Shown here in pieces: positions 25,717 through 32,025 of a DNA stretch of 32,025 nt (position 1 is the stretch's first letter; every line of letters begins with the position of its first letter). Source of the stretch: an uncultured Prochlorococcus sp. (GTDB lineage Bacteria > Cyanobacteriota > Cyanobacteriia > PCC-6307 > Cyanobiaceae). The notes below the pieces were generated by a model, which was given only the letters and a program-made list of their open reading frames with translations, searched no databases and was not told the DNA's origin. The stretch covers positions 1 through 32,025 of the forward strand of contig CACLGU010000018.1 in NCBI GenBank assembly GCA_902606505.1, written 5' to 3'. Both the position numbers and the translations under genes were made by a program.

Positions 25717-26695
25717 AGAAGTATTAGAAGATTTTGGGGAAAAAGAATTAATCAATAGGCTAGGAAGATTTATGCCTAAAAACCAAATTTCAGATGATTG
25801 CGCTTTAATCAAAACTAAAAATGAAAATTTACTTGTTAATACTGATTCTTTGGTAGAAAATGTTCATTTCAATGACATTACTATTTGTCCTAGGGACCTT
25901 GGGTGGAAAGCAGTTGTGAGCAATATCTCTGATTTATTATCTAGTGGAAGCAAGAAAACTATTGGTATTACAATGAGCCTAGTTCTACCTCCAAGAACTG
26001 AGTGGATTTGGGTTGAAGAATTATACAAAGGAATAAATAAAGCACTAAAAGAATATGGAGGCATAATTCTTGGAGGAGATTGCTCAAAAGGGAATCAAAA
26101 AGCCATATCAATTACTGCCTTTGGGATTCAAGGTGAACTTGAATTACGAAGAAACGCATGTAAACCAGGAGATGTCATCTTAACTACAGGAATTCATGGT
26201 CTTAGCAAACTAGGATTTTTAATTAAAAATAAAATTAATTTAGATAGTGATATTTCTCTTAATAAAAGATTAATTAATAAATCCATTGAACATTTTTGTC
26301 GCCCTAAAGCATACCCAAATTTTCAAAAAAATCTTATAAAAACTCGCTCCAATAAAAAAATTAAGAGAATAGGATGTACTGATAGCAGTGATGGTCTCTA
26401 TCAAGCTTTACAAGATTTAGCAAGTGCTAGCAAATGTAAAGCAATTATCAATTATGAAAAAATACCCAAAGATAAGGATTGGCCAAGAGGAGATAAATGG
26501 GACGAATATTATTTTTTTGGAGGTGAAGATTACGAATTAGTTTTCTCCTTGCCAAAAAAGTGGGCAAAGAATTTATCTAAACTTGATAAAGATATTAACG
26601 AGATTGGTTTTTTTGCTGATGGTGAACCATCAATAGAATTTAAAGATAGTAACAGAAACAAATTATTAAAAACCACCCCTTTCAAGCACTTTTAA
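25709..26695 (+). CDS. thiL: Thiamine-monophosphate kinase
   Basis: ThiL phosphorylates thiamine monophosphate to the active diphosphate. The 328-residue length is normal. Features of the PurM/ThiL fold are clear: paired aspartates ISDDCA (27-32), NTDSLVENVHF (44-54), the AxxNISDL segment (VVSNISDLLSSG), GGDCSKG (122-128) for magnesium and phosphate binding, TDSSDGL and GGEDYELVFS near the C-terminus. It overlaps the cyclophilin gene by 8 bp and is probably translated with it. Its stop codon touches the stop of the convergent gap2 with no base between. Confidence 0.95.
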   Translation: MHKEVLEDFGEKELINRLGRFMPKNQISDDCALIKTKNENLLVNTDSLVENVHFNDITICPRDLGWKAVVSNISDLLSSGSKKTIGITMSLVLPPRTEWIWVEELYKGINKALKEYGGIILGGDCSKGNQKAISITAFGIQGELELRRNACKPGDVILTTGIHGLSKLGFLIKNKINLDSDISLNKRLINKSIEHFCRPKAYPNFQKNLIKTRSNKKIKRIGCTDSSDGLYQALQDLASASKCKAIINYEKIPKDKDWPRGDKWDEYYFFGGEDYELVFSLPKKWAKNLSKLDKDINEIGFFADGEPSIEFKDSNRNKLLKTTPFKHF

Positions 26696-27718
26696 TTATT
26701 CCCAATTTTTTGCAACAATCTCGGCTAAATCTACAACTCTTTGACTATAACCCCACTCATTGTCATACCATGCAAGCACCTTTACAAGGTTATCTCCGAT
26801 ACACATAGTAAGGTCACTATCTACAATTGATGATTCATTGGTACCTGCATAATCGCTTGACACTAATGGTTCATCTCCATACTTAATAATGCCTTTCATT
26901 GAGCTTAAAGATGCTTCCTTGAGAGCATTATTAACTTCTTCAGCTGTGACAGATTTAGAAGATTCAAAAACAAAATCTACTGCTGAAACGTTAGGAGTTG
27001 GAACTCTCATTGCAATTCCTGTTAATTTGCCTTTCATTTCTGGGTATACCAAAGCTACTGCTTTTGCAGCTCCTGTAGAAGTAGGAACGATGTTTGTAGC
27101 GGCGGCTCTAGCCCTTCTTAGATCTCTATGACTATTATCTAAAATTCTTTGATCCCCTGTATAACTATGAATTGTAGTCATCAAACCTTTATTAATCCCA
27201 AAAGTTTGGTCTAAAACTTTAACTACTGGAGCTAAACAGTTCGTTGTACAACTAGCATTACTCAAAATATCATAATCTTTATGTTTGTATGTATCAGCAT
27301 TGACTCCAACTACATAAGTACCAACGCCATCACCTTTACCTGGAGCAGTTAAGATGACTTTTTTAGCTCCTACCTCTAAGTGCTTACTTGCACCTACGTC
27401 TGTATTAAATACCCCAGTAGATTCAATAACCAAATCTACACCCCAGTCTTTCCAAGGAAGATTCATTGGGTTTCTATCAGAGAAACATTTAATTGTCTTG
27501 TTATTAATTACAAAAGTATCATCAGTATATTGAATATCAACACCATCAAGTTGACCAAGAACCGAATCATACTTTAATAAATGAGCATTAGTCTTTGGAT
27601 CTGAGGTAACATTAATTCCAACTACTTCAATATTGGTGTAAGCCCCTCTACTAAGCCAACAACGCATAAAGTTTCGACCAATTCTACCAAAGCCGTTAAT
27701 TGCAACACGCAAAGTCAT
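26696..27718 (-). CDS. gap2: Glyceraldehyde-3-phosphate dehydrogenase, Calvin-cycle type
   Basis: The 340-residue enzyme reduces 1,3-bisphosphoglycerate in the Calvin cycle and can run both ways. The Rossmann loop is [10 protein letters not shown] (7-16), the catalytic cysteine C157 is in SNASCTTNC and the assisting histidine is H184 in [17 protein letters not shown] and the C-terminal [23 protein letters not shown] are diagnostic of Gap2/plastid GapA types. The position normally held by the NAD-binding aspartate after strand two is V37 (VGINVTSDP), which should favour NADP. A single intact gene diverges from murC. Confidence 0.96.
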   Translation of the reverse strand: MTLRVAINGFGRIGRNFMRCWLSRGAYTNIEVVGINVTSDPKTNAHLLKYDSVLGQLDGVDIQYTDDTFVINNKTIKCFSDRNPMNLPWKDWGVDLVIESTGVFNTDVGASKHLEVGAKKVILTAPGKGDGVGTYVVGVNADTYKHKDYDILSNASCTTNCLAPVVKVLDQTFGINKGLMTTIHSYTGDQRILDNSHRDLRRARAAATNIVPTSTGAAKAVALVYPEMKGKLTGIAMRVPTPNVSAVDFVFESSKSVTAEEVNNALKEASLSSMKGIIKYGDEPLVSSDYAGTNESSIVDSDLTMCIGDNLVKVLAWYDNEWGYSQRVVDLAEIVAKNWE

Positions 27719-27754
27719 AACTAATAATTTCTAAATGATTAACCTAAGTTGCTG

Positions 27755-27760
27755 ATCATA
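27755..27760 (-). promoter_or_regulatory. Possible -10 box of gap2
   Basis: On the minus strand this reads TATGAT, five of six bases of the consensus, 36 bp upstream of the gap2 ATG. The -35 region at standard spacing is poor (TTACTT), as is common for cyanobacterial promoters. The 193-bp gap between gap2 and murC otherwise holds A/T runs only. Confidence 0.35.
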
Positions 27761-27911
27761 CTGAATTTTGTGCAATAAAGTAAGTTTTTTTTGATTTATT
27801 AAGCAAATAAGTCTAGTTTTGTATTAATTCAAGGAAAAAAAGCATTTTTTTTTAAGAAAAAATAGCAAAATTTTACCTAGAAGTTATTTTTATTTAAGTA
27901 AAAGATAAACA

Positions 27912-29318
27912 TTGGATAAAAAATTACTTTTGAAAAGTCATTTTCATTTTATTGGGATTGGAGGTATTGGGATGTCAGCATTAGCAATAGGTTTACTTAA
28001 AAAAGGTTGTTCAGTTTCAGGATCTGATTTAGTTAAAAACGATGAAACTAAAAAATTGGAGAAATTAGGTGCAGTAATCTTTTCTTCTCAAATTCGACAA
28101 AATATTGAATTTGTCATTTCAAAATTTACCAACAAATTTATTAATTTTGTTGTAACCTCCGCGATTAAGCCAGAAAATGAAGAATTTTTGTACTGCAAAG
28201 AAAAAAATTTATCAATAAAACATCGTTCAGAGATACTTGCAATGCTAATGCGCACTTACACTACATTGGCGGTAGCTGGCAGCCACGGAAAAACATCAAC
28301 CAGTACATTTCTATCTACAATACTTGAGTTATGTACACATAATTCTTCATCAATAACTGGAGGAATAATTCCTATTTACGACTCTAATTGTCATTTAGAA
28401 AATACAAAATACTTAGTAGCTGAAGTTGATGAATCTGATGGAACAATTAACAAATATAAGTCTGATATCGGAATAATAAATAACATTGATTTTGATCATT
28501 GCGATCACTTTTCTAATTTAAGTGAAGTCATATCTTCTTTTAAAAGTTTTGCTAAAAACTCTAAAAAATTACTACTTAATTTTGATTGTGAAAACTCAAG
28601 AAATAATTTTAATTCTGATTGTAAGTGGTCAAACAAAAAAGCCAAAAACGTAGATTTTGCAATAATTCCGACTGAAATTAATTCAAAGTATACAATTGGA
28701 AAATATTATGAAAATGAAAATTTTATTGGTAGTTTAAATATTCCAATTCCAGGATTACACAATCTATCTAATATCACCGCAGCAATAGCAGCTTCAAGAA
28801 TGATAGGAGTAGATTTTATAGAAATTAAGAAAAATATAAAACATCTTAAACTACCAAAAAAAAGATTTGAATTCAGAGGCCAAGTAGATGAAAGAAATGT
28901 ATATGATGATTATGCACATCACCCAAACGAAATAAAAGAGACGATTAAATTAGGAAGATTATTGGTTCAGGAAAAAAATAATAATGAATGTCAAAAAAGT
29001 AGATTAATAGCTATATTTCAACCTCATAGATACTCTCGAGTAAAGGAATTTACGAAAGAATTTGCTGAAGAATTATCAAAAGCAGATGTTATTTATGTAA
29101 CCAGTATTTATGGAGCAGGAGAAGAAAACAAAAATAAAATTACTTCGAAAATTATCACTGATCTGATTTATAAAAAAAATAAAAATGTTAGTTACATAAA
29201 TAATTATTATGAAGTTACAAAGAATTTTTACAAATTAACTCAAAAAGGAGATTTAATTTTAAATATGGGTGCTGGTGATTGTCATAATTTATGGTGGATT
29301 TTAAATGAAAAAAATTAA
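27912..29318 (+). CDS. murC: UDP-N-acetylmuramate--L-alanine ligase
   Basis: MurC adds L-alanine to UDP-MurNAc in peptidoglycan synthesis. The 468 residues contain the N-terminal UDP-binding loop GIGGIGMS (15-22), the ATP P-loop GSHGKTST (123-130), the EVDESDGT segment of the central domain and the DDYAHHPNEI motif of the Mur ligase C-terminal domain. The start is TTG at 27912, giving MDKKLLLKSHFHFIGIGG, which places the loop at the usual distance; a second TTG at 27930 is the only close alternative. The gene is followed by murB after 3 bp. Confidence 0.95.
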   Translation: MDKKLLLKSHFHFIGIGGIGMSALAIGLLKKGCSVSGSDLVKNDETKKLEKLGAVIFSSQIRQNIEFVISKFTNKFINFVVTSAIKPENEEFLYCKEKNLSIKHRSEILAMLMRTYTTLAVAGSHGKTSTSTFLSTILELCTHNSSSITGGIIPIYDSNCHLENTKYLVAEVDESDGTINKYKSDIGIINNIDFDHCDHFSNLSEVISSFKSFAKNSKKLLLNFDCENSRNNFNSDCKWSNKKAKNVDFAIIPTEINSKYTIGKYYENENFIGSLNIPIPGLHNLSNITAAIAASRMIGVDFIEIKKNIKHLKLPKKRFEFRGQVDERNVYDDYAHHPNEIKETIKLGRLLVQEKNNNECQKSRLIAIFQPHRYSRVKEFTKEFAEELSKADVIYVTSIYGAGEENKNKITSKIITDLIYKKNKNVSYINNYYEVTKNFYKLTQKGDLILNMGAGDCHNLWWILNEKN

Positions 29319-29321
29319 TTT

Positions 29322-30215
29322 ATGAATAAAAAGATTTTTTCTGAAAACTGTAATTTAAGTAGTTATACAAGTATAAAAGTGGGAGGAGTAGCTGAATATT
29401 TTGCAGAGCCAAAAAGCATTGAAGAACTTTCATATCTAATGAAATGGGCTAATTTAAACAAACAAAGATGTCAAATAATTGGGGCAGGTTCAAATCTTTT
29501 AATAAATAATATTTTCATAAAAGGCTTAGTTTTGTGTACAAAAAAATTGAAATCATTAAAGATAGAGCCATATTCAGGAATTGTTGAAGCGGAAGCAGGT
29601 GTAATGCTCCCGACATTATCTAATTCTCTCGCTAAAAATGGATTAAAAGGAGGAGAATGGGCTGTCGGAATTCCAGGAACATTAGGAGGAGCAATTTATA
29701 TGAATGCTGGCACAGGTAATTTATCGCTAGCAAAAAATCTTATTTCCGTAAAAGTTATAAATAATAAAACTAATGAAAAACTTAAAATTGAAAAAAGAGA
29801 TATCGACTTTGAGTATAGATTTAGCTCTTTTCAAAGTAATGATTTGACAATTATTAGTGCAAAGCTTCATTTTGAACCTAATGGAAATTTAGAACAATTA
29901 ATTCAAACAACCAAAAATAACCTTAAATTAAAAACGGAAACGCAACCATATCATCTACCAAGTTTTGGTAGTGTTTTTAAAAATCCTGAAAATAATTATG
30001 CAGCGAAATTAATTGATGATATAGGTTTAAAAGGATATAGAATTGGCGGTGCTGAAATTTCTACAATGCATTCAAATTTTATAATTAACAATTCTTCAGC
30101 AAGTTCAAAAGATATTTATGAATTAATAACTGTAATTCAACAAAAAGTACTACAAAAAAAAGGAATTTATCTAAAACCGGAAGTAAGAATGATTGGTTTT
30201 GACTATCCTAATTAA
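29322..30215 (+). CDS. murB: UDP-N-acetylenolpyruvoylglucosamine reductase
   Basis: MurB is the FAD enzyme that reduces UDP-GlcNAc-enolpyruvate to UDP-MurNAc, the substrate of MurC just upstream. The 297 residues are of the shorter type II class. FAD-binding features are IIGAGSNLL (52-60) and [15 protein letters not shown] (116-130); the tyrosine-arginine pair is Y165-R166, and the catalytic serine S217 is in SFGSVFKNP. It lacks the extra loop of E. coli-type MurB. It is 3 bp after murC and 16 bp before the ybaB ATG, in one transcription unit. Confidence 0.96.
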   Translation: MNKKIFSENCNLSSYTSIKVGGVAEYFAEPKSIEELSYLMKWANLNKQRCQIIGAGSNLLINNIFIKGLVLCTKKLKSLKIEPYSGIVEAEAGVMLPTLSNSLAKNGLKGGEWAVGIPGTLGGAIYMNAGTGNLSLAKNLISVKVINNKTNEKLKIEKRDIDFEYRFSSFQSNDLTIISAKLHFEPNGNLEQLIQTTKNNLKLKTETQPYHLPSFGSVFKNPENNYAAKLIDDIGLKGYRIGGAEISTMHSNFIINNSSASSKDIYELITVIQQKVLQKKGIYLKPEVRMIGFDYPN

Positions 30216-30231
30216 AGAAACTTTTTTTAAA

Positions 30232-30582
30232 ATGGCGGGTTTTGGACTTCCTAACTTTGGACAACTTACAGAAGCTTTTAAAAAAGCTAAACAAATTCAG
30301 CAAGATGCTCAAAAATTACAAGATGAACTTGAAAATATGGAGATTGAAGGCAAAAGTGATGATGAAATGATAAAAGTTTGGATAAGTGGAAACCAACTTC
30401 CTTTAAAGGTAGAAGTACAAGAAAATATATTAAATGCAAATAAAGAACAAATAGAGCAAAACATACTACAAGCTATTCAAAAAGCTCATGAATTATCAAC
30501 TACAACTATGAAAGAAAGGATGAATGATTTGACCGGCGGATTAAATCTTAATCTTCCTGGTTTTGATAATAGTGACTCTTAG
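30232..30582 (+). CDS. ybaB: YbaB/EbfC family nucleoid-associated protein
   Basis: A small DNA-binding protein that coats or bends DNA as a dimer. The 116 residues have the family plan: long N-terminal helix (about 10-45, [25 protein letters not shown]), a beta sheet (about 46-70) and a C-terminal helix with [16 protein letters not shown] place the start at the ATG at 30232 ([12 protein letters not shown]). An ATG at 30193 lies inside murB and would add thirteen residues unlike the family. Its 3' end overlaps the convergent rsgA by 35 bp, the longest such overlap in the window. Confidence 0.92.
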   Translation: MAGFGLPNFGQLTEAFKKAKQIQQDAQKLQDELENMEIEGKSDDEMIKVWISGNQLPLKVEVQENILNANKEQIEQNILQAIQKAHELSTTTMKERMNDLTGGLNLNLPGFDNSDS

Positions 30583-31465
30583 AAGACTCAATCATTTCTC
30601 TATAAAAAGAATATCTTTCGAAAGATTTATTTAAATTACATCCTTCATCTTCTAAATGTAAGCAGTCCCGAAATTTACACTTAATCCCTTCTTCGATTAC
30701 CTGTTTATATATTTCTGGATAAAAATTTGGTAGCAGCTTAATATCAACCTCTAGAGGTTGCATATTAAATCCTGGAGTATCCACAATGTAACTTTGATTC
30801 GATATAGAAAATAACTCAACATTTCGAGTAGTATTTTTTCCTCTCTTAATTTTATTGGAAACTGGAGCGGTAGAGTTTTGAAGACCTGGAATTATCTTGT
30901 TAAGCAAAGTAGTTTTACCAACACCGGATGGGCCCATGAAAATCGAACACTTTTTTTTCTTTAACTGTGCTAATAAATCTTGAAACTGATCAGATTTATA
31001 TAAATTTAAAATAATTGCTTGATAACCCCATTTCTTGAATTTATCAAGTAAAAAAATCTGTTTTTTGTCTGGTATTAAATCACACTTTGTCAAAACTAAT
31101 GATACTTCTACCCCCATAGATTCTGCTGATATCAAAAACCTATTAACTTGAGATAAATTTAACTTTGGCTCTTCAACTGAAAAAGTAATATAAATGTTAG
31201 AAATATTTGCAACTGATGGTCTATTTAATAAATTTTGTCTTTTTTTTAGACTTGCTATTACTGCCCGTTTGCTTGTTAAATCAATATTATCAATTTCTAC
31301 TTCATCTCCTACATAAATAAATTGATCTTTGAAATTTATAGACTTTCTTACCTTACATAAAAATCTTTCGCTATTTCCAAAGTTTTCTTTATTTTTTAGG
31401 TCAACAAAGAAAAATTCATTAAATTTTTTCGTAACTAAACCTAAATGTTTACTATTAGTTTTCAT
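30548..31465 (-). CDS. rsgA: Ribosome small-subunit-dependent GTPase RsgA
   Basis: RsgA is a GTPase that checks late 30S ribosome assembly. The 305-residue protein has the circularly permuted G-motif order that defines the family: G4 TKCD (126-129) first, then G1 GPSGVGKTT (178-186), then G3 DTPGF (229-233). An N-terminal OB-fold (about 8-75) precedes it and a zinc knuckle (C263, C268, H270, C276) follows. It overlaps the upstream TusA-like gene by 11 bp, so the two are probably translationally coupled. It overlaps ybaB tail to tail by 35 bp. Confidence 0.95.
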   Translation of the reverse strand: MKTNSKHLGLVTKKFNEFFFVDLKNKENFGNSERFLCKVRKSINFKDQFIYVGDEVEIDNIDLTSKRAVIASLKKRQNLLNRPSVANISNIYITFSVEEPKLNLSQVNRFLISAESMGVEVSLVLTKCDLIPDKKQIFLLDKFKKWGYQAIILNLYKSDQFQDLLAQLKKKKCSIFMGPSGVGKTTLLNKIIPGLQNSTAPVSNKIKRGKNTTRNVELFSISNQSYIVDTPGFNMQPLEVDIKLLPNFYPEIYKQVIEEGIKCKFRDCLHLEDEGCNLNKSFERYSFYREMIESSKSHYYQNQED

Positions 31466-31685
31466 TTAGAATTTTTATTTTTAAAAATTTTTCATATTCA
31501 TTGATCTGTTCATAGAAACATCCCATCTCTTTTAAATTTTTTAATACCATTTCTTCTGGTTCACCTTTATCTAATTCAACAATAAGTTGTTCATTTTTGG
31601 ATAACTTTTCTAAAGCCAATTTAATCTTGACGACATTTAAAGGACATGGAACAGATTTCAGATCCAAATACTTTAAAAAAGTCAT
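31455..31685 (-). CDS. TusA/SirA-like sulfur-carrier family protein
   Basis: A 76-residue protein of the TusA/SirA/YedF fold. The N-terminal strand and helix LDLKSVPCPLNVVKIKLALEKL (7-28) carries the conserved cysteine C14 of the CPxP motif; the second proline is Asn here (CPLN). In TusA this cysteine carries persulfide sulfur for tRNA thiolation; for this variant the role is uncertain. It is locked between dnaJ (stop and start share one base, TAATG) and rsgA (11-bp overlap) in one operon, suggesting coupled translation. Confidence 0.82.
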   Translation of the reverse strand: MTFLKYLDLKSVPCPLNVVKIKLALEKLSKNEQLIVELDKGEPEEMVLKNLKEMGCFYEQINEYEKFLKIKILNEN

Positions 31686-32025
31686 TAAGATTCTTTACCA
31701 AATAATTTACTAAATAGTCCACTACTGGAATTGATATTTTTATCTGAATACTGAGAAGCTAAATCCTCTAAAAGATTTCGCTCTTCATCAGTTACACGAG
31801 TTGGCAATTTTACCTTTACTAGAACTTCATGATTTCCTCTAGCAACTGGATTACCAAGTCTAGGTACTCCTTTATTCTCAAGTGAAAGAGTTGTATTTGG
31901 TTGCGTCCCACTTGGAATTTTTAAATTAACTTTGCCATCAACTGTAGTAATTTCAACAGTATCTCCTAAAATTGCCTGTAAATAACTGACGGCTATTTCT
32001 GAGTAAATAGTCACACCATCTCTTT
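31685..32025 (-). CDS. dnaJ: Chaperone protein DnaJ, C-terminal part (5' end outside window)
   Basis: DnaJ (Hsp40) delivers clients to DnaK. Only about 113 C-terminal residues are present; the frame is open to the right edge, so the GTG at 32014 is internal. Visible are the substrate-binding domain II motifs [21 protein letters not shown] and [26 protein letters not shown], followed by the dimerisation tail. The J-domain and zinc fingers, if present, lie beyond the window. It is the upstream gene of the dnaJ-tusA-like-rsgA operon on the minus strand. Confidence 0.93.
   Translation of the reverse strand, partial: RDGVTIYSEIAVSYLQAILGDTVEITTVDGKVNLKIPSGTQPNTTLSLENKGVPRLGNPVARGNHEVLVKVKLPTRVTDEERNLLEDLASQYSDKNINSSSGLFSKLFGKES

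Noticed and set aside
30193..30231. Upstream ATG for ybaB
   Set aside because: It lies inside murB and adds thirteen residues not typical of the family; the ATG at 30232 gives the standard N-terminus.

Overview
The window is 32 kb of very AT-rich, densely packed chromosome. Codon use, gene content and gene order (dnaJ, rsgA, ybaB, murB, murC, gap2, thiL, efp-accB, pdxA, guaA, flv3-flv1, alaS, speA) point to a marine picocyanobacterium, most likely a high-light-adapted, streamlined Prochlorococcus. The photosynthetic signature is a paired set of flavodiiron proteins for O2 photoreduction, a plastid-type Gap2 and a CYP38/TLP40-like lumenal cyclophilin. I see no rRNA, tRNA, CRISPR array, transposase or integrase gene.

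Layout. 1-8005: the 3' part of speA, alaS on the opposite strand, then a tight operon flv3-flv1-FMN reductase. 8028-11485 (minus strand): a PBP2-type transpeptidase, a 47-residue small ORF, a one-TM cyanobacterial hypothetical and a Cas4/RecB-like PD-(D/E)XK nuclease with a four-cysteine cluster. 11541-15456: an accessory patch with two tandem paralogous TPR-sulfotransferase genes and repeat-rich spacers. 15436-20774: guaA, cbiD, a GTG-started class V aminotransferase, a small conserved ORF, a half-size AbrB/AimA-type membrane protein and a secreted hypothetical. 20939-26695: HNH nuclease, a small membrane protein, an atypical SDR, pdxA, accB/efp, CYP38-like cyclophilin, thiL. 26696-32025: gap2, murC-murB-ybaB, and a minus-strand dnaJ-tusA-like-rsgA operon running in from the right edge.

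The most interesting structure is at the 3' end of guaA. The last codons of guaA (ending G-T-I-E-W-E-stop) recur twice more in the spacer between the two sulfotransferase genes. One copy (13398-13420) matches 22 of 23 bases; a second, older-looking copy (13259-13281) matches 18 of 23. Three pairs of a TGACAAACC-type repeat, always 11 bp apart, lie between or beside these copies. This looks like layered site-specific insertion at a guaA attachment site, with the second sulfotransferase gene as cargo of a roughly 2.04-kb segment bounded by direct repeats and carrying no integrase. The two sulfotransferase genes also share upstream DNA, including an aligned -10 box, so the promoter travelled with the gene.

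Elsewhere the genome shows streamlining: several convergent gene pairs overlap or abut at their 3' ends (speA/alaS, pdxA/accB, ybaB/rsgA, thiL/gap2, aminotransferase/small ORF, HNH/small membrane protein). Same-strand genes are mostly 0-20 bp apart.
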